From NCBI GenBank assembly GCA_902778375.1, contig CACYXJ010000007.1, positions 1-50,500 on the forward strand: DNA of 50,500 bases. Direction: 5' to 3'. Within the stretch, counting starts at the first letter, position 1. Each line of letters opens with the position of its first letter. Both the position numbers and the translations under genes were made by a program. This document shows, piece after piece, positions 6,400-13,533 of the stretch. The stretch comes from an uncultured Erysipelotrichaceae bacterium. GTDB lineage: Bacteria > Bacillota_I > Bacilli_A > Erysipelotrichales > Erysipelotrichaceae. The notes beneath the pieces were generated by a model. That model was not told the origin of the DNA and made no database searches. It worked only from the letters and a program-made list of their open reading frames with translations.

Positions 6400-7287
6400 T
6401 TATTTCAGTCTGGCATTGAATTCCGCAACATCATTACGCTGTACTTCATGGAACCAGTGCAATTTTTTGTTTGCATAGATAATAAATGCGAAGAACAGAA
6501 TTTTCAGAACAAGATTGACTGCAATGTTCGGAATGTTCTGTTCAGAAGTGATGATTCCGTAGCCGAAGCCTGCCATAAATATTTCCGTCACATTATTGAT
6601 AATGTGCAGGGCTGATGGTGCTTCAAGACCTTTGGTGATCACACAGGTCAATGCATATATAACAGCAGATACGGCAATTTCTATGATGCCGACGATGTTA
6701 TACGGATGAACTACCGTAAAAAACACGATCTGGGCAATGATACCGGCAATCGGCACCATGAACCAGCTGCTGACTGTCTGGGTGAAGAATCCCCGGTACT
6801 GCATTTCTTCGCCGATTCCTTGAAACGGGATGAAAAGAGCCAGCAGGAGGAATCCGCCAAGCGTGAATCTGGTATCACTCAGCCTTCCCCGTGTCAGATA
6901 CCAGATGATTGTCGGAATGCCAAGAATTACAAATGCGGCCGCAAGTGTTTTGAGGAATACCTTCCATCGCCAGCCGCCCATGGATGAAAAATAAGAAGAG
7001 ATCGGACGGTCTCTGACAATCAGGGTTGCAATCATGATGGCCGGTACCATGATGGCAGCCTGGGCGCCGTTATAGAAGGCCCCGCCTGCCGTATAAAAAT
7101 CCATGCCGTCATAACCGCTGGCGTCGCTTGTAAATCCGAAGACCGCTTTTGCCAGGAAACTGATCAGAAATCCTCCAATGATTACAATTACACCGGTCAA
7201 AAGAGCGACCAGAAGCGGTTTATACCACCGATATGACTTGAACCGTCTGGGATAGGTTGTATACTCATGTTCCGAGATTTTGTTCAT
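6400..7287 (-). CDS. CPBP family intramembrane glutamic protease (CAAX/Abi type)
   Basis: The 295-residue protein has about eight hydrophobic segments and the three CPBP motifs: EExxxR as E160-E161-x3-R165 (GEEMQYRGFF), FxxxH as F190-x3-H194, and HxxxN as H228-x3-N232. All catalytic residues are present. CPBP proteases act within the membrane; in Gram-positive bacteria several are linked to bacteriocin immunity or to maturation of peptides with double-glycine leaders. Its place between peptides 2 and 3 fits a role in immunity or leader removal, but it is on the opposite strand with its own terminator, so the link is inference from position. An AAGGAG ribosome site precedes the ATG at 7287. 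Confidence 0.85.
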   Translation of the reverse strand: MNKISEHEYTTYPRRFKSYRWYKPLLVALLTGVIVIIGGFLISFLAKAVFGFTSDASGYDGMDFYTAGGAFYNGAQAAIMVPAIMIATLIVRDRPISSYFSSMGGWRWKVFLKTLAAAFVILGIPTIIWYLTRGRLSDTRFTLGGFLLLALFIPFQGIGEEMQYRGFFTQTVSSWFMVPIAGIIAQIVFFTVVHPYNIVGIIEIAVSAVIYALTCVITKGLEAPSALHIINNVTEIFMAGFGYGIITSEQNIPNIAVNLVLKILFFAFIIYANKKLHWFHEVQRNDVAEFNARLK

Positions 7288-7906
7288 GCTTGAATTCTCC
7301 TTTTCCTTTCAGTTGAAACTCTTGATATTATCCTTTAGTATATTACACTTCATCCATCAGAAATCCATCAAAGCAGATATGCGGGAACAGCGGGTAATGT
7401 ATGTTTGCTTTTCGAAAGATAAAAAACATCCTTGTAGACAGCAGGGACGGTATAAATATCACTTTCAGTTATGGATTTGATTTTATAATAGAATTGCGTG
7501 TTTCAGAAGTGAAAGAAACAGAATGGAATAAGACTGTCACTGTAATCTGTTGTCTTCCGGAGGATCTGAGGGAATATGAGCGAAATATTATATCGGTTTA
7601 TCCAGACGCATTATACCGAAATCCTTGCGGTACTGCCGATGGTGACAATGCTGACGGGATTGTTTATCGCAGTTGGCATCGCTTACTGACTTCAGCAGTT
7701 CATCATTCTGTTTTTTCATCTCTTCCATAGCTGCTTCCTTTCTCCGGTCAGTCCCGGTCATTCAGCTTTTTTCTGCTCTCTATGAAAATTATATCCTATA
7801 TACAGTCCTGCAGCACATGCACACATGCGTATTTGTGATGGAAGCAGGGAAGTTGTCATTCAATGTTCTGTAAAGCAGCATTATTCTTTTTCAGGTCGGT
7901 GAACCA
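7288..7906. other. Largely non-coding stretch with two weak small-ORF candidates
   Basis: About 620 bases lie between the CPBP start and the peptide 3 promoter. The first 70 bases hold the CPBP upstream region, with AT-rich -10-like sequences (TAATAT, GATAAT on the minus strand) but no firm promoter. A plus-strand frame runs from 7401 to 7730 (109 residues, no ribosome site), and inside its other frame lies the 37-residue membrane peptide listed separately. On the minus strand, 7728-7588 encodes MEEMKKQNDELLKSVSDA and 28 more residues, after an AGGAAG site and a TATAAT near 7790. These candidates overlap, so at most one is likely to be real. Confidence 0.4.
7576..7689 (+). CDS. Possible small membrane protein of 37 residues
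   Basis: The frame MSEILYRFIQTHYTEILAVL, then PMVTMLTGLFIAVGIAY, has a short amphipathic start and one hydrophobic helix. A GAGGG ribosome site lies 4 bases before the ATG. It overlaps longer frames on both strands and has no similarity that I recognise. Confidence 0.25.
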   Translation: MSEILYRFIQTHYTEILAVLPMVTMLTGLFIAVGIAY

Positions 7907-7935
7907 TTGAACATTTGCTATATAATACATATAAT
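7907..7935 (+). promoter_or_regulatory. Strong promoter of peptide 3 and the radical SAM gene
   Basis: TTGAAC (7907-7912), exactly 17 bases, then TATAAT (7930-7935). It gives a leader of about 155 bases before the ATG at 8100 and no other promoter is seen before 8545, so it should drive both genes. Confidence 0.75.
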
Positions 7936-7959
7936 GAAATGCTTCAGAAAACAGTAATC

Positions 7960-8018
7960 CTTTCCCGGTCTGTGCATCTGCAGCAGAATTCCTGCAGAAC
8001 CATAATGATCCGGGAAAG
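7960..8018 (+). promoter_or_regulatory. Structured 5' leader of the peptide 3 transcript
   Basis: CTTTCCCGG (7960-7968) pairs perfectly with CCGGGAAAG (8010-8018). Inside lies a second hairpin, CTGCAG and CTGCAG around 8 bases. There is no T-run, so it is not a terminator. It may control translation or stability, or be a protein site. Confidence 0.5.
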
Positions 8019-8099
8019 AATCCTGTGTACTGGACGCAGAACTGCTGAATTGTAATAAAACTTCACAGATTCATACAATAAAACAAGGAGGAGAATATC

Positions 8100-8522
8100 A
8101 TGGCAAACCGTAATGAGGAACTGAGAACAAAAGTGATGAAGGCACAGAATGTTGATGAAGTGGCAGATCTTCTCAGAGAGGCAGGAACAGATGAAGCTCT
8201 TGCAGAACAGATCTGGAACGAGATGAGCAGCCACAGGGAAAGCGAAGAACTGTCACTGGATGAGTTAAATGCGGTATCCGGCGGTGCTGACAGAGACTGG
8301 GTCAATGACGGCTGTGCTGCAACGGTAGAACCGGGCAGCTCGTGCAAGTCCAACGATGCATGCTGGTACTGGGATGTGACATATTCCCATGAACCGGCGA
8401 ACGTTAAATGTCCGAACTGCGGAATAAATCTGTATGTTGCAAAAGTAAGGTATGCTACAAATCCCAGTGATGACGAAACCTGCTACAAGTGCAAAAACTG
8501 CAATTATGAAATATGGCACTGA
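8100..8522 (+). CDS. Nif11-like leader, double-glycine peptide with Cys-rich core (peptide 3)
   Basis: The 140-residue precursor has an acidic helical leader (residues 1-62) ending LDELNAVSGG at 53-62. Its NVDEVADLLREAG segment looks like the Nif11 leader helix. The core has eight cysteines: C72-x9-C82-x5-C88, matching peptide 2 (ATVE, GS, DAC), followed by a ribbon-like part with C104/C107 and C128/C131/C134. It thus joins the special core motif and a zinc-ribbon-like tail in one chain. A strong AAGGAGG ribosome site precedes the ATG. The radical SAM gene begins 22 bases after its stop, so it is the best-supported substrate of that enzyme. Confidence 0.8.
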   Translation: MANRNEELRTKVMKAQNVDEVADLLREAGTDEALAEQIWNEMSSHRESEELSLDELNAVSGGADRDWVNDGCAATVEPGSSCKSNDACWYWDVTYSHEPANVKCPNCGINLYVAKVRYATNPSDDETCYKCKNCNYEIWH

Positions 8523-8544
8523 CAATCCTGTCATGTAGATCATC

Positions 8545-9951
8545 ATGGAAAAAAGGCGCTATATCCTGACTTCATCCTGGTCTTTCCGGGGCTGGAAATT
8601 GCTGCCGTATGCTGTACAGAGCCTGCTCTTTCCAAGGACAGAGTTCTTTGGAACAGAAGACTGGCAGTTGTTTTCGGCATGTGACGGACAAAGGGATATC
8701 AACTGGGCTGAACTGACAGAAGCACAGCGTAAAAAATATGAACACTGGGAAAAGAACGGCTTTATACGGCCTGCCCGGGATGGTGAAAAACTGCGGCAGG
8801 AGCAGGAATACCGTTTTTATCCTGCCCGCTTCAAGCAGGGGGTGCAGTGGTCTATTACCGGCCGCTGCAACTACCGCTGCAAGCACTGCTTCATGTCGGC
8901 GCCCCATGCCGCCCAGGGAGAACCGGACTGGGAACAGCTCATGACCATGCTGGACGCTTTTCAGCGCTGCGGCATCAAGTGCGTGAACCTGACCGGCGGC
9001 GAGCCGATGGTGCGGCGGGATTTCTGGGAACTTGTAGACGAGATCCGTGCCCGCGATATCATGATTCCGACACTCTATTCCAACGGGCTGCTCATCACCG
9101 ATCAGTTTCTGGATGAACTGGAAAAGCGGAGGATGTGTCCCGATTTGCAGTTCAGCTTTGATGGTGTCGGCTGGCATGACTGGATGAGGGGTATTCCCGG
9201 CGCCGAGAAAACGGTACTGTGTGCCATGCGCCGCTGCCATGAGCGCGGCATCCGCACCAGTGCCACGATGGTGATATTCCGGGACAACCGGAATACGATC
9301 CGGGAAACGGCAAATCTGCTTGCATCAATCGGTTGCAGCAGCCTGAAAACCGGTATTGCCACCCCGGCAGGGGAGTGGAAACAATATCCGGAGCACTATC
9401 TGAGCCAGGCGGAACTGTATGAGACTTATCTTGACTACATTCCAAAGTATTTTGAAGACGGTGCACCTATATCCCTTTCACTTGACGGCTTCTTTCTGCA
9501 TGACAACTCTTCCGGAAGACAGTTTTCTCCTGTTGAGAAAAAAGTTCAGGAAAAGGATTTCCCCCAGGCTCTGATGTGCGGACATGCCAGACGGGAGCTC
9601 TACGTCAGTCCCAGAGGGAATGTACTCCCATGCATGTCCATGGTGGGTGGTCCCATCGAAGATCAGTTTCCCAACATGCTGGAGACACCGCTGGAAGAGA
9701 TTCTGGACGACGGGTCCTACTATATGAATGCTATTAACTTCCGGGTCAGCGACTTTATGGAACACAACCCGGAATGCCGGACATGCAGATACCGGACGGA
9801 GTGCTGCGGCGGCTGCCGTGCTGCAGCGGTTTTTGCCGATCCGGACGACTATCTGGCCAAAGACCCCGTAACCTGTGAGTATTATCTGGGCGGATGGATG
9901 GAAAAGAAAAACGAATTGCTGAGCAGAATCGGCAGGGATGACAGAAACTGA
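8545..9951 (+). CDS. Radical SAM/SPASM peptide maturase
   Basis: The 468-residue enzyme has a radical SAM core with C108-x3-C112-x2-C115 (CNYRCKHC) for the S-adenosylmethionine cluster and GGEP at 151-154. The C-terminal SPASM domain is complete: C345...G-x4-C363, then C411-x2-C414-x5-C420-x3-C424, and C444, enough for two auxiliary 4Fe-4S clusters. Such enzymes make thioether, C-C or C-O cross-links in peptides. Residues 30-90 (LFSACDGQRDINW, then a charged helix and GFIR) look like a winged-helix PqqD-type leader-binding (RRE) domain, though I infer this from pattern only. No good ribosome site precedes the ATG, so translation may be coupled to peptide 3, which ends 22 bases upstream. It is the only modifying enzyme seen in the cluster. 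Confidence 0.85.
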   Translation: MEKRRYILTSSWSFRGWKLLPYAVQSLLFPRTEFFGTEDWQLFSACDGQRDINWAELTEAQRKKYEHWEKNGFIRPARDGEKLRQEQEYRFYPARFKQGVQWSITGRCNYRCKHCFMSAPHAAQGEPDWEQLMTMLDAFQRCGIKCVNLTGGEPMVRRDFWELVDEIRARDIMIPTLYSNGLLITDQFLDELEKRRMCPDLQFSFDGVGWHDWMRGIPGAEKTVLCAMRRCHERGIRTSATMVIFRDNRNTIRETANLLASIGCSSLKTGIATPAGEWKQYPEHYLSQAELYETYLDYIPKYFEDGAPISLSLDGFFLHDNSSGRQFSPVEKKVQEKDFPQALMCGHARRELYVSPRGNVLPCMSMVGGPIEDQFPNMLETPLEEILDDGSYYMNAINFRVSDFMEHNPECRTCRYRTECCGGCRAAAVFADPDDYLAKDPVTCEYYLGGWMEKKNELLSRIGRDDRN

Positions 9952-9976
9952 AAGTCATCTTTGCCGGGAAGAAAGA

Positions 9977-10009
9977 ACATGAAGAGCAGATTGGCTCAGG
10001 TCTTCATGT
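9977..10009 (+). other. Hairpin after the radical SAM gene
   Basis: ACATGAAGA pairs perfectly with TCTTCATGT across a 15-base loop. There is no T-run, so it may stabilise the mRNA end rather than terminate it. Confidence 0.4.
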
Positions 10010-10069
10010 GAATGATCAGCGTTCTGATATTCAGGAATAATATTTATAAACAGTATTCACGGAGGAAAG

Positions 10070-11638
10070 ATGAGGAAAGCAGTAACAGCAATAGTTGTAA
10101 TCTTTATGACTTTCAGCCTGACGGTGCTGCCGGGCTGTACCAAAGATTACGGCAGTGATATGGAACGTCCTGTGGAGGTGAACAGAACGTATGCGAAAAT
10201 TGACCCTTCGCCGGCTGTGATTCCAACTTTTTATGACATTAAGCTGAAACTTGATACACAGAATGACCGTCTTTATGAACAGGTCAGTATCAGTGTTCTG
10301 AATAATACGGATACATCAGTAGATACAGTTTATCTGCGTTATTATCCCATGGGATACACAGGCTACCTTACAGAAGCGCTTCCCAGTAACGCTGCTGCAA
10401 ATAAGGATAAGGAAGCCAAGGTTCAAAGCGTAAAACGGGAAGGTCTCGATAAAAATCTGCCTTTGGAATACCTGATGGATGACACGGTCATCAAAATTGA
10501 TTTTTCCGATGATGTGATTGAGCCCGGTGAATCAGAAAAAATACTTGTGGATGCCTGGACCGATATTCCCGATACGCAGAATCGCTTTGGCGTGGTAAAG
10601 AATGAAAAGGGGAAGCTTTACCTGCTTTCGTTCTGTTTTCCTTATGTTGAATGCAGCAGTGAGGGGATGTGGCAGATCGATCCGCCATTATATCTGGCTG
10701 GAGAAGGAGAGAACAGAAATCCGGACCTTGCCGACTATCATGTTGAAATAGAGATGCCGGAAGACTATATGGTCGCTTCAGCCGGTACGATAACAGCCGG
10801 GAACGGCATTACTTCCATAGAGTTAAAGAACATTTCCGATTTTGCCATGGCTGTCTCGAATTTCATGGATGTGGACACATTTGAAGCTCAGGGGACAACG
10901 GTCAGGAACTATTATCTGAAAGCCGGAAAAGAGGAAGCTTACAGAGCCGTTTCAAAGCAGACTGTACTTGACGCGTTTGATTTTTACACGAAACTGTTAG
11001 GCCAGTATGCGAGGAACGAATACACAATGATTCAGGGCGTTGCCGGTATGGAACATTCCGGTCTTGCCTTTGTCGAAGGCATGTTATATCTGAACGGTCA
11101 GAATGATGATCTGAATGCTCTGCAGAGGAATATCGCGCATGAGCTTGGCCACTCATGGTTTTATGATTCCATCAGGAATAATGAATACCGTGAAGGCTGG
11201 ATCGATGAAGGAATCACATCCTACCTGGCCAGTGATGAAATGCTGTATCAGGATCTGATGTCCTATAAGACCGAAAAAGAATATGGTTCGGAGGGATCAT
11301 TGGCAGTTTATACGCAGGCGCGTGACGAAGTACGCCGCAAAACGGAAGCGGATTTTCTGAAAGGACTGGATCATTGTTATCTGAACGAACCATGGGATGT
11401 GTATCCCGACAGTTCGCATTCGGGTGAAAAAGAATATCTTTTCGCACCTATATTCCTGTATCACGCAAAAGAAATTATGGGAGAGGAAGCTTTTTACGGA
11501 TTCCTGAGAGAGGTATACCGGACATACACCAATAAGGTCGTACATTCAGAGGACATTCTGAAGATACTCAGATCATATAACGACAGCAGGGAACTGAATG
11601 ATCTCATTGCTTTTTACTTTAAGGAAAGCGGGTCCTGA
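10070..11638 (+). CDS. M1-type (gluzincin) metallopeptidase lipoprotein
   Basis: The 522-residue protein begins with a lipoprotein signal peptide (LTVLPGC, lipid on C23), so it should be anchored outside the membrane. Residues 50-270 look like the beta-rich N-terminal domain of M1 aminopeptidases. The zinc site is HELGH at 357-361 with the second glutamate E380 exactly 19 residues after H361 (EGWIDEG), the M1 pattern. GMEHSG at 326-331 takes the place of the GxMEN motif that binds the substrate amino group, so exopeptidase activity is uncertain. It follows the radical SAM gene by 118 bases with its own GGAGG site. It could trim the exported peptides or feed on other peptides; the link to the cluster is positional. 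Confidence 0.8.
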   Translation: MRKAVTAIVVIFMTFSLTVLPGCTKDYGSDMERPVEVNRTYAKIDPSPAVIPTFYDIKLKLDTQNDRLYEQVSISVLNNTDTSVDTVYLRYYPMGYTGYLTEALPSNAAANKDKEAKVQSVKREGLDKNLPLEYLMDDTVIKIDFSDDVIEPGESEKILVDAWTDIPDTQNRFGVVKNEKGKLYLLSFCFPYVECSSEGMWQIDPPLYLAGEGENRNPDLADYHVEIEMPEDYMVASAGTITAGNGITSIELKNISDFAMAVSNFMDVDTFEAQGTTVRNYYLKAGKEEAYRAVSKQTVLDAFDFYTKLLGQYARNEYTMIQGVAGMEHSGLAFVEGMLYLNGQNDDLNALQRNIAHELGHSWFYDSIRNNEYREGWIDEGITSYLASDEMLYQDLMSYKTEKEYGSEGSLAVYTQARDEVRRKTEADFLKGLDHCYLNEPWDVYPDSSHSGEKEYLFAPIFLYHAKEIMGEEAFYGFLREVYRTYTNKVVHSEDILKILRSYNDSRELNDLIAFYFKESGS

Positions 11639-11685
11639 TAAAGAAGTTCCCGCTCATCGGTCTGCCGGATTGTTTCTTCTTTATC
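11637..11685 (+). other. Hairpin at the end of the metallopeptidase gene
   Basis: GATAAAGAAG (overlapping the stop codon) pairs with CTTCTTTATC. There is no T-run, so termination is uncertain. Confidence 0.4.
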
Positions 11686-11779
11686 GCACATGGGATTACG
11701 ACACGTATTCGTCAGGATGGCTTGTTTTCGTTCAGTCTGTTCCGGAACTGTAAAAAAAAATGGTTTATTGAAACAGGAA

Positions 11780-11808
11780 TTGACAATTGTTTTTGTATGC
11801 TGTAATAA
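11780..11808 (+). promoter_or_regulatory. Strong promoter in the gap after the metallopeptidase
   Basis: Consensus TTGACA (11780-11785), a 17-base spacer and TAATAA (11803-11808). No gene with a ribosome site follows for 350 bases; what follows is a GC-rich structured stretch ending in two terminators. Confidence 0.65.
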
Positions 11809-11814
11809 GATGTA

Positions 11815-11999
11815 TGCTTGATGAAGTCGTTGACTGTATCAGGTGTAGATTATGGGGGGGGGAGCGCCCCCCCACCGCGCCTGCTGAGGCCCCGCGGCCG
11901 AGGCAGGCTAAAATTATGGGGCCCTGGGGCCTCGCCTTTTTTTATAAAAATGCCGGACTGATCAAATCATTCATGTATCAGACCGGCTGTTTTTGTTTT
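11815..11999 (+). ncRNA. Candidate structured small RNA or attenuator leader
   Basis: The stretch begins just after a strong promoter and is far richer in G and C than its surroundings. It contains a run of nine Gs facing seven Cs (11854-11873), a stem GCCTGC/GCAGGC (11879-11884 with 11903-11908) and a perfect 8-base complement GAGGCCCC (11886-11893) to GGGGCCTC (11926-11933), followed by GCC and seven Ts. The last pairing and the inner stem are mutually exclusive, as in attenuators. A second terminator ends at about 12000. It matches no RNA family that I recognise (not SRP RNA, 6S or tmRNA by eye). It could be a free small RNA or the leader of peptide 4, which begins at 12161. Confidence 0.5.
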
Positions 12000-12000
12000 G
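11952..12000 (+). terminator. Rho-independent terminator
   Basis: GCCGG-A-CTGAT and ATCAG-A-CCGGC form an 11-base stem with one A-A mismatch, followed by TGTTTTTGTTTT. It is the second of two terminators in tandem. Confidence 0.8.
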
Positions 12001-12110
12001 TCAGGCAGCCTGCAGAATCAGTTCGTACCATGTTCCCGGTGCCGCAATTCTGATATTTTCAGATTGATATTTACATGCATGTTTTAATCGAAACATTTTT
12101 GCTGTGTATG

Positions 12111-12143
12111 GACAGTGTTATCATTGTTGGAGAGATAACTGTC
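12111..12143 (+). promoter_or_regulatory. Hairpin next to the peptide 4 ribosome site
   Basis: GACAG and TTATC pair with GATAA and CTGTC, with a two-base bulge. The AAAGGAAG ribosome site starts directly after it, so the hairpin could affect translation. Confidence 0.35.
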
Positions 12144-12160
12144 AAAGGAAGTTAAAGAAT

Positions 12161-12427
12161 ATGGAAAAGAACAGAAACATTGACGAGGATATGATGTCCC
12201 AGGTCTCCGGCGGTGATGTCGGAAGTTTTGAAAATGCGGAAGAATACAGATACACAGTATTTCAGACAATCAGAAACAACGGGTATTGTCCATGCTGCGG
12301 TGCGGCGCTGTTCCGTGTGAACAAAACAGGGGATTACAGTCTTGAGGAAGTATTCGCTGAGCGGCACCTCAAGGTCTGTGATCCGTATCTGAAGCACTAC
12401 AGAGAATTGGGCGGAACTGAATACTGA
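12161..12427 (+). CDS. Short double-glycine leader peptide with Cys core (peptide 4)
   Basis: The 88-residue product begins MEKNRNIDEDMMSQVSGG, a very short acidic leader ending in GG at residues 17-18. The core has C43, C45, C46 and C73, a CPCC knuckle with one distant cysteine, so it is a less regular ribbon than the other peptides. The longer frame starts at 12104, but the ATG at 12161 has the AAAGGAAG ribosome site and makes the leader look like those of peptides 5 and 6. A terminator follows at 12431. The function is unknown, presumed related to peptides 1-3 by leader type only. Confidence 0.65.
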   Translation: MEKNRNIDEDMMSQVSGGDVGSFENAEEYRYTVFQTIRNNGYCPCCGAALFRVNKTGDYSLEEVFAERHLKVCDPYLKHYRELGGTEY

Positions 12428-12430
12428 TAT

Positions 12431-12466
12431 TGAAACATCCGCACCGGTTGTTTCACATTCGTTTTT
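12431..12466 (+). terminator. Terminator after peptide 4
   Basis: TGAAACA-T-CCG, loop CAC, CGG-T-TGTTTCA, then a short T-run at 12461-12466. The following 190 bases up to the next promoter contain nothing I can support. Confidence 0.65.
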
Positions 12467-12659
12467 AACCCGCAATAACAGTATTCATATTTCCCGGCAC
12501 TTGCAAAGGCAGAAACAGTATTCGGATTTTCTGAAGATTTCACACCGGAGTAAGCCGTGCGCAATATGGACCTGACTGTTTTATCGCGTATGACAAGGAC
12601 TGAACAGATGATCATGGAAATCCGGCAGGAGATTCTTCCGCCATAATACAGATAATCTG

Positions 12660-12688
12660 TTGACTTCACAGTCCGGCGGTTATTTAAT
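12660..12688 (+). promoter_or_regulatory. Promoter of peptides 5 and 6
   Basis: TTGACT (12660-12665), a 17-base spacer and TTTAAT (12683-12688). The leader of about 110 bases contains a 30-codon frame from 12687 that has no ribosome site and begins inside the -10. Confidence 0.55.
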
Positions 12689-12802
12689 GAAATGCTCTTT
12701 TGAAAGAGTGTATGCATGCTCCCTGTGTCCTTGGCTTGCAATCATGGATACCGGACAATCAGAACAGGAAACAGTTTGAATCATTTCCGGGAGGACTTTC
12801 AG

Positions 12803-13123
12803 ATGGATGACAAAATCATTGTAAATAAAGAATACGAACTGAGCGGTGAGACGCTCGAGACAATTGCCGGCGGTCTGCCGTTTCCGTCAGAGTGGAAACA
12901 GAAGAAAAACAATCAGGAATGCCCGAAATGCGGTGTCCGTAAACAGATCGCTGTCGGCAAGCAGATTGAAGGTCTGGGCCTGAGACTGGTCACCAACTGC
13001 TGGGAATGCAATCTTCACTGGCTTTCAGAAGATTTTTACGGAAACGCGGAAGTTACCTATACGTATGTTGACGGACCTTTCGGTACCGACGAACCGCTTC
13101 ATGTTATTCCGAAGCCGTTCTGA
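12803..13123 (+). CDS. Double-glycine leader peptide with zinc-ribbon-like core (peptide 5)
   Basis: The 106-residue product starts at 12803, chosen over the frame start at 12716 because GGGAGG lies 8 bases upstream and the leader then matches its relatives. The leader ends GETLETIAGG at residues 15-24. The core holds C40/C43 and C66/C69, a two-CxxC ribbon with the same spacing class as peptides 1 and 6, and ends in an aromatic, Pro-rich tail. It probably shares a transcript with peptide 6, which starts 71 bases after its stop. Confidence 0.7.
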   Translation: MDDKIIVNKEYELSGETLETIAGGLPFPSEWKQKKNNQECPKCGVRKQIAVGKQIEGLGLRLVTNCWECNLHWLSEDFYGNAEVTYTYVDGPFGTDEPLHVIPKPF

Positions 13124-13194
13124 TGATTCTTTTTACCTCTGACAGCGAAAAACATCAGAGTATAACCGCAATTTTATTTATGGAGGTTAAAAAA

Positions 13195-13434
13195 ATGGAA
13201 GAAAAGAAAGTGTTAACGGAAGAAGAAGCAAACCAGGTTGACGGCGGCACCAGCATTCGTACTAATGTTGAAGTCAATCTCATCGCACGATGCAGTAAAT
13301 GCGGATCTAATAATATAGAGGTTTTGAAGCACTACCTTATTCCAGGCGGACCCGTTACTTCTATAAACTATGTTTGCAAAGACTGCGGATACAGCTGGAT
13401 CATTTTGCCGAAACCGGGTCCCAGGCAGGGATAA
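13195..13434 (+). CDS. Double-glycine leader peptide with zinc-ribbon-like core (peptide 6)
   Basis: The 79-residue product starts at 13195 after a TGGAGG site; a longer frame from 13123 lacks one. The leader is MEEKKVLTEEEANQVDGG, with GG at 17-18. The core carries C33/C36 (RCSKCGS) and C61/C64 (CKDCGYSW), a textbook zinc-ribbon arrangement. Of the six it is the shortest and most ribbon-like, so it could also be an ordinary zinc-ribbon protein with a peptide-type leader. A terminator at 13534 ends the peptide 5-6 transcript. Confidence 0.7.
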   Translation: MEEKKVLTEEEANQVDGGTSIRTNVEVNLIARCSKCGSNNIEVLKHYLIPGGPVTSINYVCKDCGYSWIILPKPGPRQG

Positions 13435-13533
13435 GCATTTCCAGGCAGTGAATGCATCAGACAGAGAATTGTTTTCAGAATCCTGAAGTACGTATTCTCT
13501 GCCGTCAGAAACAGAAATAATCAAACAGGTGAT

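Noticed and set aside
8572..9240. 222-codon frame on the minus strand inside the radical SAM gene
   Set aside because: It lies opposite a gene with full catalytic motifs and has no ribosome site or family features.
11815..11945. SRP RNA or riboswitch identity for the GC-rich transcript
   Set aside because: None of the conserved loops of SRP RNA or of riboswitch classes that I know are visible.
11787..12053. 88-codon frame across the GC-rich structured stretch
   Set aside because: No ribosome site, and it crosses two terminator hairpins.
12687..12779. 30-codon frame MKCSFERVYACSLCPW... before peptide 5
   Set aside because: Its ATG lies inside the -10 of the promoter and it has no ribosome site, although its cysteines made it tempting as a seventh peptide.
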